62,535 bases of DNA from Mesorhizobium sp. GTDB lineage: Bacteria; Pseudomonadota; Alphaproteobacteria; Rhizobiales; Rhizobiaceae. Numbering within the stretch: position 1 is the stretch's first letter; every line of letters starts with the position of its first letter. A program made the translations under genes and the position numbers. The notes below the pieces were generated by a model. It saw only the letters and a list, made by a program, of their open reading frames with translations. It did not search any database and was not told the DNA's origin. This document shows, piece after piece, positions 17,787-26,216 of the stretch. The DNA lies in contig SAPZ01000030.1 of NCBI GenBank assembly GCA_004020875.1, positions 1 through 62,535 on the forward strand, given 5' to 3'.

Positions 17787-18188
17787 CTAGGCCACCGGAC
17801 CGTCGGCGCGCGAGGCAAGCACCTTCTTCACGTCACCGGCAAGCGCCATGGGGTCGAAGGGCTTCGCGATGACGCCCACCGCGCCCATGGCGAGATAGCG
17901 TTCGACCTCATGCGTCTGGGTGCGCGCGGTAATGAACACCACGGGTATCGACGCCGTCGGCGGCGAAGCGGCCAGGCGCCTAAGCGTCTCCGGCCCGTCC
18001 ATGTCCGGCATCATCACGTCGAGCAGAATGAGGTCGGGCCGCCATGCTGCCGCATCGACCAGCGCCGCGGCGCCCGAAGCGCAGGACCGCACCTCGAACT
18101 CCGGCTCAAGCTCCAGCGACATCTCAGCGATTTCGCGGATATCGTCCTCGTCATCTACATAAAGGATCCGTGCCGGCATCGACGTCAC
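17787..18188 (-). CDS. Single-domain response regulator next to the hybrid kinase
   Basis: 133 residues forming one receiver domain: ILYVDDEDDIREIAEM, phospho-acceptor Asp in LILLDVMMPDMDG, VVFITAR and GVIAKPFDP. No output domain. Its ATG overlaps the stop of the hybrid kinase gene (ATGA, 4 bp), so the two are translationally coupled and probably a cognate pair. A 165-bp gap without a recognised signal separates it from the operon-leading regulator downstream. Confidence 0.85.
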   Translation of the reverse strand: MTSMPARILYVDDEDDIREIAEMSLELEPEFEVRSCASGAAALVDAAAWRPDLILLDVMMPDMDGPETLRRLAASPPTASIPVVFITARTQTHEVERYLAMGAVGVIAKPFDPMALAGDVKKVLASRADGPVA

Positions 18189-20662
18189 TCCCCTGCTTGC
18201 TCGGTGGGTCCCGCAGCGTTGCGGGAGGCAATCAACATGCTTCTGACCAGCTTGGCGACATCGATCTCCGATGCCCTGGTCTTTGTCATGATCGCCTGAA
18301 CCCGATCGCCGAGTTTATCGTCCATCTCAGCAGCCGAGAACACGATCACCCGAGTCTCCGGCGGCAGGTCGATGAGCAGGTCCAGCCCCGATCCGTCGGG
18401 GAGTGCTATGTCAAGGATCACCAGGTCGAAGCGATGCTTCGCGACCGCCCGCCGGGCATCCTGCAGCGTTTTCGCCGAGATGATCGAGACGCTAGGACCG
18501 AGCCCTGCCGACATCACGGCAAGCACCCCCTCGTCGTCCTCGACATGCAGGATCCGCGGCCTCGGCTCGACCCTGCGGCCGACGATCTTGGCGAGAGCGG
18601 CATGAAGCCGCGCCGAATCTACTGGCTTCTCCAGCCAGTCGACGATGCCGACCGCGCTGCCGTTCAGCGAACGCCTGGCCTCGTCGGCGACTGCAGAGAT
18701 GACGATGACCGAGATGTCGGCATTGAGCTTCGAGGCCCTAATATCATGGAAGAGCTTGATGCCGGATTCCCCCGCCAGCTTGATGTCGAGCGTCAGCGCC
18801 ACATAATCGCGGGCGCTGAGGAGAGCCTTGGCGGTGTCGATGTCGGGGGCGACGTCACTGGAGAAGCCTTCCGCATCGAGAAGAGCAGCGATCACGGCGG
18901 CGACATCGGGCTCGTCCTCGCAGATCAGGACACGCAGACGGCCGTCGCGCCTGCGTGACCGGCGCTCGACGAAGACCGGTTTCGCCTCCTGCCTCTGCGC
19001 TTCGGCAAGGTCGACGTGAAACGACGTTCCCTTGCCTTCCTCGGTTTCGAAGGAAACGGCGCCGCCCAGCTTTTCCACGATGGTCTTAACGATGCTCAAG
19101 CCGAGACCCGTGCCTCCCTTCCTGCGAGTGCTGGACGCATCGGCCTGCTCGAACTTGCCGAATATGCGGCTGCGGAATGCTTCGGGAATGCCGGCGCCCT
19201 GATCGATCACGGAGATGCGCAGCATGCCGCGGTCACGGCGCTGCAGCTTCACCGTCACGGTGCCGCCGTGCTCGGAGAACTTGATCCCATTAGACAGGAG
19301 GTTCGCCATCACCTGGTGCAAGCGGTCCGGGTCGATATTGGCCTCGGCGCGCGGCGCATCGTCGACCAGGACGATGCGTATCCTGCTCTCGGCCATGTAG
19401 TTGGAACTGGCGGTTATGGCCTGCTCCAGGACCGGTCGCACAGGCATCTGCTTGATCTTGAAGCTGATGACCCCCGATTCGATCTTCTCGATGTCGAGGA
19501 TATCGTTGATGAGAAGAACCAGCCTCTCGCTGTTGTTGTGGGCGATGTTGACGAGATTGGCCGCCTTGGGCGGCAATTCGCCCGCGACGCCCGCCGCGAT
19601 CAGCCCGAGCGAGCCGCGAATTGACGTCAGCGGCGTGCGCAACTCGTGGCTGACGGTCGAGATGAAGTCGTTTTTGAGCTGCGCGTTTTTCTTCTGCTCG
19701 GTGATGTCGCGATTGTAGGTAATGACGCCGACGATCTTGCCGGTCTCGTCACGGAAGGGAGCCTTCAAGGTGTAGAGCCAGCCCTGGCTGCCGTCCGGGA
19801 ATCGCGCGGGCTGATCAATGCGCGATGTCTGCCCCGTCTCCAACGCGCCTTTTTCATCTTGCCTGAAACGTTCGGCCACATCCTTCGGGTAGAAATCGAA
19901 ATCCGTCTTGCCGATCAGGTCCTCGGCCGAGGCGGCGCGCATCATTTCGGCGGTGGCCGGGTTTGCAACGACAAAGCGGCCGGCGGCGTCCTTCACGTTG
20001 AGGCAATCCGGCAACTCGCGGACCATGGCGCGGTATATCATGTTGGACGTTGCGAGATCGCGACGCCGCTGCTGCCGGTCGAGCAGCACGCCGATGATGA
20101 AGGTGCCGATGAACCGGAACACCAGGGACGGAACCGTGCTCTGCAGACCGAAGCCCGCAAGGACCTGCTGAGGGATGACCACAAGCGTGATCAGCCCGGC
20201 AAGCGCCACCGTCACACCAAGGCCGAGTATGTCGAGCATGGTACGCGAGCGGACCGCGACGACATGGTGCCAAGCCAGCCCGACGACGGCCGTGATCAGG
20301 ATGCTCATGATGCCTACACTCGCGCCCTGGCCGCCAAGATAGGCGCGGTAGGCGATGGAGCCGGCGGTCGCGACGAACATTGCCGGCCATCCGCCGAAGA
20401 AGGCGGCAGCGCCAATGAAGGCGGCCCGCAGATCGACGACGAAGCCCGAGACGGTCAAAGCCGTTGCCATGGAGATGACCGAGCCGGCGCACATGACCAC
20501 GCCGAGAAGCAGCGATTGGATCAGCCGTGGAAGGCGTCCGGTGAAATCAGCCACAAGATCCCATGCGACGACCAAGATGGAGACCAGGGCAAGATTAGCG
20601 AGGAGTGAGCGCCAGATTTCGGTCATGACTTTCCTGCTCCTTTTCTCCGAAAATATCGGCAA
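18185..20662 (-). CDS. Hybrid sensor histidine kinase with multi-TM sensor, PAS and two receivers
   Basis: 825 residues. Residues about 10-195 hold six or so membrane helices of the 5TM (LytS-like) kind. A PAS domain follows at about 205-325 (FVVANPATAEMM, YPKDVAERF). HisKA has the phospho-His in STVSHELRTPLTS, and the ATPase has N, G1 and G2 boxes (MANLLSNGIKFSEHGG, DQGAGIP, TGLGLSIV). Receiver 1 (LICEDEPDVAAV, LTLDIK) and receiver 2 (ILHVEDDEGV, LVILDIALPDGSG) end the protein. It autophosphorylates and passes phosphate through its own receivers, then possibly via the Hpt protein at 12.6 kb, to the coupled response regulator. The signal is unknown. An IS630 remnant lies just upstream of its promoter region. 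Confidence 0.9.
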   Translation of the reverse strand: MPIFSEKRSRKVMTEIWRSLLANLALVSILVVAWDLVADFTGRLPRLIQSLLLGVVMCAGSVISMATALTVSGFVVDLRAAFIGAAAFFGGWPAMFVATAGSIAYRAYLGGQGASVGIMSILITAVVGLAWHHVVAVRSRTMLDILGLGVTVALAGLITLVVIPQQVLAGFGLQSTVPSLVFRFIGTFIIGVLLDRQQRRRDLATSNMIYRAMVRELPDCLNVKDAAGRFVVANPATAEMMRAASAEDLIGKTDFDFYPKDVAERFRQDEKGALETGQTSRIDQPARFPDGSQGWLYTLKAPFRDETGKIVGVITYNRDITEQKKNAQLKNDFISTVSHELRTPLTSIRGSLGLIAAGVAGELPPKAANLVNIAHNNSERLVLLINDILDIEKIESGVISFKIKQMPVRPVLEQAITASSNYMAESRIRIVLVDDAPRAEANIDPDRLHQVMANLLSNGIKFSEHGGTVTVKLQRRDRGMLRISVIDQGAGIPEAFRSRIFGKFEQADASSTRRKGGTGLGLSIVKTIVEKLGGAVSFETEEGKGTSFHVDLAEAQRQEAKPVFVERRSRRRDGRLRVLICEDEPDVAAVIAALLDAEGFSSDVAPDIDTAKALLSARDYVALTLDIKLAGESGIKLFHDIRASKLNADISVIVISAVADEARRSLNGSAVGIVDWLEKPVDSARLHAALAKIVGRRVEPRPRILHVEDDEGVLAVMSAGLGPSVSIISAKTLQDARRAVAKHRFDLVILDIALPDGSGLDLLIDLPPETRVIVFSAAEMDDKLGDRVQAIMTKTRASEIDVAKLVRSMLIASRNAAGPTEQAGE

Positions 20663-20945
20663 AACCTATCCGAGGTCTAAAGCAGCCTGCAGGCTCGGGT
20701 CCTTGGCACCCGAGCGGGCGGTCCATGCAGCCGGTCGGCAGGGCATCTGGTTGCCGCGGGCGCCTCGATCATCAAGGCGAAGCCTGCTCTTTTCTGGCCG
20801 ATAACGTGAGCGGTGACCAATCGACTTAAGGATGCTGGCAGCCGTTCGAAAGTCTCTCATATAGGAACCGGCTGGCCACAGATGGCGGGCGATGGGGTTT
20901 GTGCTCGGGGTGTCCCAGGGCCAATCGCGTACAACGGGTCGAGGC

Positions 20946-21075
20946 GCGCTGCTGCGAAGGAAGGCAGCCAGAACGTTCGACGCACTCTGCCAAGCCCTCG
21001 ATGACATCTGCCATCTGTTCGAGCCAGCCGAATGCAGGAACTTCTTCAAGGCTGCCCGACTATGAGGCCGATTAA
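20946..21075 (+). mobile_element. IS630-family transposase, 3' remnant
   Basis: The plus strand reads RKAARTFDALCQALDDICHL then FEPAECRNFFKAA, the conserved C-terminal tail of IS630 transposases. A one-base shift then gives YEAD and a stop at 21073-21075, the usual end of these enzymes. Everything upstream of about 20946, including the DDE domain, is missing. It is a fragment only. It occupies the gap between the hybrid kinase gene and the partner-switch operon; the rest of that 460-bp gap holds nothing I recognise. Confidence 0.6.
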
Positions 21076-21126
21076 TGGTGACGCGCTTTAGGTGACGATT
21101 GAAAAGATGACGCTCCGACAAGCCGG

Positions 21127-21483
21127 TTAGTTCATCAAAAGCACCAGAGCGGGATGCAGCTTCTTGAGATTTGGCAATGATTTCGATTGCCAGGGTATGT
21201 CGGGCGTTCCGCGTACGACGAGACGAACCTCGGGATGCTTGCGCACCTCGATGGTAAATTTCGCCAGCAGATTGATGCCGGAAGAGTTAAGAAAATGAAG
21301 GTCCTTCAAATTGAGCGTAATAATTGAAGGGTTTGAGGAAAGGACACTGTTCGCCAAAGCCATGACAGGCGCGCCCGCCTCTGAACTGGCAAGCCGCATT
21401 GCACCGTCGAAAAAAATATCGCTTCCTTCAATCCACACCCGGTAGTCGTCCGTCTTGATTTCCATTGCTTGGCTTCGTTTCAT
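21127..21483 (-). CDS. STAS-like (slr1659-type) anti-anti-sigma protein
   Basis: 118 residues (112 if it starts at the second Met, MEIKTDDYRV). It has the alternating beta/alpha pattern of STAS domains: YRVWIEGSDIFFDGAMRL, IITLNLKDLHFLNSSGINLLAKF, VRLVVRGTPDIPWQSKSL. The Ser-Ser of LNSSG sits where partner-switch antagonists are phosphorylated. Its ATG directly abuts the stop of the ATPase gene upstream. In partner switching such a protein binds the kinase-like ATPase and is dephosphorylated by the SpoIIE-type phosphatase, both encoded in this operon. Confidence 0.75.
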   Translation of the reverse strand: MKRSQAMEIKTDDYRVWIEGSDIFFDGAMRLASSEAGAPVMALANSVLSSNPSIITLNLKDLHFLNSSGINLLAKFTIEVRKHPEVRLVVRGTPDIPWQSKSLPNLKKLHPALVLLMN

Positions 21484-22044
21484 CTAGTTGTGCGTTTGCG
21501 CTATCGGAATGGAGGCATACGTCTCCAGGTAAATCCGATCGCTTTCATCGGCGGGGCTGAATATCCAGGCCAGGCGTGCGCCATAGTCGCTCATCAACGT
21601 CAGCAATCCCAGTCCGGAGCGCGCCACGTCAGGATTCGCTGCATTCGCTTCAATTCGCTGAATCAGCAGGTCTTTGGGGTCGCCAACCGTGATGTCCGCC
21701 AGGAGACTTTGGAACTCAGACGCGTTCTCATTATCGACGTCGTTCGAAACCTTGAGCTTGAAGCACTCTGAATCCATCGACGCCTCGATCACGATCTCAC
21801 CCGGTGCGCGAAACTTGACCGCATTTTCGATGAGCTCATTGACTACATATCCGATGCTATGTCGCACTTCCATGTAGTCATTGCGGGACGACTGAAAGCG
21901 CAACGCGAACAGATCGGCAATGAAGTCCGAGGTCGTGGCACAATGGCGCCAACTCAAGTCGAGAGGTCCGTCGAACAGCCGCAGGCGACTGACACTCTCC
22001 TTCATCCCGATTGCAATGTCAGGGGTACCGAACAACGCTGTCAT
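21484..22044 (-). CDS. Histidine-kinase-fold ATPase (slr1658/RsbW-like)
   Basis: 186 residues. The ATP-binding N box is clear (VRHSIGYVVNELIENAVKF), followed by a beta-sheet region and a degenerate G box (ARSGLGLLTLMSDYGARLAWI). There is no HisKA domain, so it should phosphorylate a protein partner rather than itself, as RsbW and SypE-type kinases do. It lies 1 bp after the SpoIIE phosphatase gene and directly before the STAS-like gene, completing a phosphatase-kinase-antagonist set. Confidence 0.75.
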   Translation of the reverse strand: MTALFGTPDIAIGMKESVSRLRLFDGPLDLSWRHCATTSDFIADLFALRFQSSRNDYMEVRHSIGYVVNELIENAVKFRAPGEIVIEASMDSECFKLKVSNDVDNENASEFQSLLADITVGDPKDLLIQRIEANAANPDVARSGLGLLTLMSDYGARLAWIFSPADESDRIYLETYASIPIAQTHN

Positions 22045-22045
22045 C

Positions 22046-24412
22046 CTATGTATGCCTTATGATCACGAGGGTGATGTCGTCGTGGATCTTCTGGACACCG
22101 ATATGGGCCATCAGATCATCGATGATCCCGGTCTTGATGTCCTCGGCGCTGCTGCCGCGATGTCTTTGCACGCTCTGGCAGAGGCGCTCGAACCCGAATA
22201 GTCTCTTGTCTTCATCCTCCGCCTCGGTCACGCCGTCGGTGTGCAGCACGATCACGTCACCGCTCCCGAACGCGATTTCACGCGTGTCAATGAACTGCGA
22301 GATGTCATTCTCCAGACCAACCGGAAGACCCAGATCAAGCGTATCTATGCGTTCGACTTCCCCGCCAGCGCGCATGACCAGAACATCCTCATGCTGGCCG
22401 GATAACGTTACCCGTTCATCCTCAAAGTCAAGAAAGGCCAGCGAGAGATGCTTGCCGGTGTTCGTGCGCTCGATGTTCTTGTAGATTGCTCTGTTCAGCC
22501 GATCGAGAAACTGGTGCGGATTGCCTTCGTTGGTCTCCTGCAGCGCGCGTGCAACCGATTGGACCATCAGCATCAGCACGCCGCTCTCGAGACCGTGACC
22601 TGTTACGTCGCCGATGCCGATCTTGATCCGTGATCCGTTCTGCAGAACGTCGTAGTAGTCGCCACCGACCTCGTCAGCCGGCCGCATATAGGCGGCGATC
22701 TCAAGCCCCGGAATTGCTTCGAGTTCGAAAGGTTTCGGCAGAACCATCATCTGAATGTGCCTGGCAACCGCGAGTTCGGCGCCGAGCCTGATGTTCTCGT
22801 CCCGCAGCTTTTCGTTGAGCGCAGAAATCTCCTGATTTGCGTCACCGAGCTCCCTGGTTCGTTCATCGACGAGTTGCTCGAGGTTTTCTGTGTGAAAGCT
22901 GATCTGCTCGGCCATTCGATTGAAGGCGACGCCTACCGCTCCAACCTCGTCACGCGTTGGAATACTCACCCGGACGGAATAGTCTTTGGACTGGAGCCTC
23001 TGGGCGGCGCCTGCAAGCGCCCTTAGGCCGGCTGTGATCCGCTTCGAGATCCCGAGCACTGCCGCAAAAACAATCAGAAGCGAAACGACGATGGCGCCGA
23101 TCTGAAAGAGCAGGATGCGATTGGTTGCGCGGGAGATACTCTTCTGCGCGGCGAACAGAGACGCATAGATTTCGCGTTCGGGAACGACGATACCGACCGA
23201 CATCGCTTCGGACTTGATCGGTCCCGAGCTCCACAGGTTGGTCGGCTTCAATCTCTTGAGCACGACTATATAGGGTACGCGTTCGCCCTTGTTGTCGAGC
23301 ATGATATGCTGAATGACACCGTCATTGTTCTGGTCGAGTGGCAGCGACGCGATAGCCGGCTGCGTACTTCCCCGCAGCGACCTCTCGAGGCCGGTGACGC
23401 CCTTCGTGCCCGCATCATTGGATGAAGTCAGGCCGATGATCGCCTGGCCCGATGGATTGATTGCCACTACATTGCCGGTCGACATGGTGAGGAAGCCGAA
23501 CCCGGTTTCCGCGATCTTCACGCGCTCGACGACTTCCGCGAGCTGATCGAGAGTGATGTCCGCACCCGCTACGCCGGCGATGCCGGTGCGATCGCGCGTC
23601 CACAGCGGGTGGAAAAAGCTGACGATCAGCTTTCCCGTGATCGCATCGGTGTAAGGTGCTGTTTGAGTGATGTCGTCGGCGACCGGACGTAAGGCCGGAT
23701 CTCTGGCCCATTGCTGCCATGACCCATAGATCCCCGGAAAGAAGAACTCCCAGAACTCCGCCTTGTTGTGGCCCGGATAGAGTCGGTCGAAGGTCTGCGC
23801 CTGGTCCGTGTAGGGCACCGTCCTGAAGATCGGCCGTTCCTTTGGGCCAATATAGTACATCTGCAGTTTTGGCGATCCGCTGGCCATGAGGGTCGGCGCG
23901 ACGAGATCGATCACGGTACTGTCTTCTATTTCCCGCTGAACGCCAGGGAGCGGAGTGTGGTCGGCGCCGAGCAGGTAGCCCCACACGCTTATCACGGAAG
24001 GCGCGCCCGGCAGGTTCTGCGCCCAATCGCCCTTTGCGTCATAGACGACCTTCACCGAGCCGGGTGCTTGGTGCGAAAGGGTTGCTCCGACCTGTTGCTG
24101 CCTGCTCGGATCGTTGATCTGTGCCTGCAGAACGCCGGCCAGCGCCTTCACGTCACCATGAACTCGATCGAGCAGGAGGTCGACACTTAACGCTGTCGAG
24201 TCGGCATACGAGCGGATGTATTCCTGGTTTGCGGTGGTCAGACCCTCACCGACTTCCGATGTGGCGTCGCGCGACAGCTTTTGAACGTTCCAAAGCGCCA
24301 GACCACCGCTCAGCAAGAGGTCGAACAGTACCGCGCCGCCGACGACCAACACGAATTTCGCTCGAAACGAGCGCAGGCCGAAGCGTGGTGTAGGCTGATC
24401 GTCGGCTTTCAT
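22046..24412 (-). CDS. Membrane sensor PP2C/SpoIIE phosphatase (dCache-HAMP-SpoIIE)
   Basis: 788 residues from ATG 24412, chosen because it forms an ATGA overlap with the upstream gene; an upstream in-frame start would overlap by 40 bp. Membrane helices at about 18-40 and 415-437 flank a large periplasmic sensor of the dCache type (VAGADITLDQLAEVVERVK). A HAMP domain (about 440-490), a coiled-coil linker (LVDERTRELGDANQEISAL) and a SpoIIE-type phosphatase follow, with metal-binding Asp residues in EVGGDYYDVL, GIGDVTGHG, LHTDGVTEA and HDDITLV. It senses a periplasmic ligand and should dephosphorylate the STAS-like partner. Small-molecule ligand unknown. Confidence 0.9.
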   Translation of the reverse strand: MKADDQPTPRFGLRSFRAKFVLVVGGAVLFDLLLSGGLALWNVQKLSRDATSEVGEGLTTANQEYIRSYADSTALSVDLLLDRVHGDVKALAGVLQAQINDPSRQQQVGATLSHQAPGSVKVVYDAKGDWAQNLPGAPSVISVWGYLLGADHTPLPGVQREIEDSTVIDLVAPTLMASGSPKLQMYYIGPKERPIFRTVPYTDQAQTFDRLYPGHNKAEFWEFFFPGIYGSWQQWARDPALRPVADDITQTAPYTDAITGKLIVSFFHPLWTRDRTGIAGVAGADITLDQLAEVVERVKIAETGFGFLTMSTGNVVAINPSGQAIIGLTSSNDAGTKGVTGLERSLRGSTQPAIASLPLDQNNDGVIQHIMLDNKGERVPYIVVLKRLKPTNLWSSGPIKSEAMSVGIVVPEREIYASLFAAQKSISRATNRILLFQIGAIVVSLLIVFAAVLGISKRITAGLRALAGAAQRLQSKDYSVRVSIPTRDEVGAVGVAFNRMAEQISFHTENLEQLVDERTRELGDANQEISALNEKLRDENIRLGAELAVARHIQMMVLPKPFELEAIPGLEIAAYMRPADEVGGDYYDVLQNGSRIKIGIGDVTGHGLESGVLMLMVQSVARALQETNEGNPHQFLDRLNRAIYKNIERTNTGKHLSLAFLDFEDERVTLSGQHEDVLVMRAGGEVERIDTLDLGLPVGLENDISQFIDTREIAFGSGDVIVLHTDGVTEAEDEDKRLFGFERLCQSVQRHRGSSAEDIKTGIIDDLMAHIGVQKIHDDITLVIIRHT

Positions 24413-25587
24413 TGTGGCCGCCGCCCCGATGCGACCCAGATCGGCCAACCCGCGTAACCCTTGGGGTGCAGCGCAGCGAAAATGTGATCCTGAAACCCCT
24501 GCCGGAACCGTGCAACGAACTCCGGCCCATCGCCGCGTCTGGTGGCCATATCGCCCGCGTAGACATCCGCCCAGGCCACAATGACATCGGCGAAGTCCTG
24601 CGGATCTCCGTCCATGTTGGTGACCATGAAGGTCTCGACACGTATGTCTTCGAATCCGGCTTCAATCAGGTACCGCCGACTCTTGGGCCCAAGCTCGACG
24701 TCCATCTCGAAATGCGCGAACAGCTTCGCCACTTCGTTGTATGTCCAACGAATGCTTTCTGCGCGCGGCTCGCCGAGGCAATGGGAATTCTTCTCGTTGG
24801 TGATGTAGACCCGCCCGCCTGGTTTGCATATGCGGTAGAGTTCCTTGAGGATGAGTTCCGGTCGATTGAAGATTTGAAGCGAATGTCGGCAGGTGACCAA
24901 GTCGAACTGCGCTTCGTCGAGAAGCATTTCTGACGCATCGCCATAAGTATATTCGATGCCCCTGATATCGAACTCCCGCATCACTCGCCGGGCGTAGTCC
25001 AGGCTTGATATGGAATGGTCGAGGGCGACGATCCGCGATGGCTGGAACTCTTTCTGCACGAGCACGGCGAAATCGCCGATCCCGCAACAGATGTCGGCCA
25101 TGGCGATCCCCGGCCTCATGCCGTGTCGCGGCAAGATTGTTCGCTCGTGGCGCCAGGTCATCTTTGTCTGTGTGCGCAGGATTGGAACGAACCCGCCTTC
25201 CTCGAGGAAACCCTGCCCTGGATAGAATTTGCTGTCATACTCCTCGACAGTGATGTTCGGCTCGATCCCGTTCAAGCGACCGAATTTTCGTGAGGTCCAT
25301 CCGACGACGCTTGACGTGATGACGACAAATTTGAGATCCGGTATAGCGCGACAGGCGTCAATGATGACCCTCGAAAAGGCATGGAAAGCAGCGTTGTTCA
25401 TCTGCGTCAGGCGTCTGACATTAATATAGAGAACGCCGCGTACACGACCGATCGCATCGCGTAGCAATGCCAGGCTGGGCCCAAGCTCATCGATCGCCTG
25501 AGGCCGGACCACCCCAGACATGGAGAACTCCTGGTTGTTCGCGTCGTATTGGGCCTTGAAGCGAGGGAGAAGGTTGTAAGGGCTCAA
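24409..25587 (-). CDS. STAS-like / SAM-dependent methyltransferase fusion
   Basis: 392 residues. About 1-125 resembles a STAS domain (MSGVVRPQAIDELGPSLALL, GVLYINVRRLTQMNNAAFHAF, LKFVVITSSVVGW). About 145-330 is a class I methyltransferase: motif I IADICCGIGDFAVLV, motif II VALDHSISSLDYAR, motif IV FDLVTCRHSLQIF, and the ArsM/UbiE-like LKELYRICKPGGRVYI. The C-terminal 60 residues are unassigned. It starts in an ATGA overlap with the upstream gene and ends in one with the SpoIIE gene, so it is a coupled part of the partner-switch operon. Perhaps the STAS part tunes a methyltransferase by phosphorylation. The substrate is unknown. Confidence 0.8.
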   Translation of the reverse strand: MSPYNLLPRFKAQYDANNQEFSMSGVVRPQAIDELGPSLALLRDAIGRVRGVLYINVRRLTQMNNAAFHAFSRVIIDACRAIPDLKFVVITSSVVGWTSRKFGRLNGIEPNITVEEYDSKFYPGQGFLEEGGFVPILRTQTKMTWRHERTILPRHGMRPGIAMADICCGIGDFAVLVQKEFQPSRIVALDHSISSLDYARRVMREFDIRGIEYTYGDASEMLLDEAQFDLVTCRHSLQIFNRPELILKELYRICKPGGRVYITNEKNSHCLGEPRAESIRWTYNEVAKLFAHFEMDVELGPKSRRYLIEAGFEDIRVETFMVTNMDGDPQDFADVIVAWADVYAGDMATRRGDGPEFVARFRQGFQDHIFAALHPKGYAGWPIWVASGRRPQ

Positions 25588-26105
25588 TGCTGCAGGCCCT
25601 CAAGTGGAAGATCGACGACAAGCTTGATCGCATCACTTTCGGCTTCTTCGACCCTGAGTGTCGCGTTGTAGTCGACAGCCAGTTCCAGGAGTACGATTTC
25701 CCGGCTGGGCGCCAGATCTCCAGATACGGAATTGAGATATCGCTCCTTGGCCTCGACGCCGGCGACTTGCGACACGGCCTCCTGATAGAACTGGCGTTCC
25801 TCCGGCACGCAAGGGATTGTCAGCTCGATTCTATCCGTCGCGCCGTGGCGGGACACCCTGCATGCCAGTTCGCCGTCAGCGTGGCGCGTACGGAAAGCGA
25901 CCTCCAGCAATTCGTTGAAGGCAGAGGAAAACAGATTCGAATGCCGGACCGAGTCTGATCTGTTTTGACTGATCATCCACGCCATGTATGTGGAGACATA
26001 GTCGCAGTGTTTCCAAGCGGAGACAAAAGTCTTGATCTCCATGTCGATCTGGATCATGGGTTCAAAAGTCGGCTCGCCAGCCGGTTCGTTACGAACAGAT
26101 CCCAT
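25584..26105 (-). CDS. Divergent kinase-fold ATPase-like protein
   Basis: 173 residues from ATG 26105, preferred because AGGAGG lies 6 nt upstream; longer in-frame starts exist. NLFSSAFNELLEVAFRTRH aligns with the N box of the ATPase at 21484-22044 (VVNELIENAVKF), but the Asn that binds Mg-ATP is replaced and no G box is clear. It may be a regulatory, non-catalytic relative. It is the first gene of the five-gene operon ending at 21127 and is coupled by ATGA to the STAS-methyltransferase gene. Confidence 0.6.
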   Translation of the reverse strand: MGSVRNEPAGEPTFEPMIQIDMEIKTFVSAWKHCDYVSTYMAWMISQNRSDSVRHSNLFSSAFNELLEVAFRTRHADGELACRVSRHGATDRIELTIPCVPEERQFYQEAVSQVAGVEAKERYLNSVSGDLAPSREIVLLELAVDYNATLRVEEAESDAIKLVVDLPLEGLQH

Positions 26106-26216
26106 CAGCATCCTCCTGACCTCCGAGACGTAAATTTGACCGCCTCGTGATGAGTTTCCGCATTGCGCGGTGTCCAGCTCGGTCGTTGTTTTCAACCCTC
26201 CACAAACAGTGCAGGG

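Noticed and set aside
20666..21121. Minus-strand open frame of 151 codons
   Set aside because: It is antisense to the IS630 remnant and has no domain; composition is that of a shadow frame.
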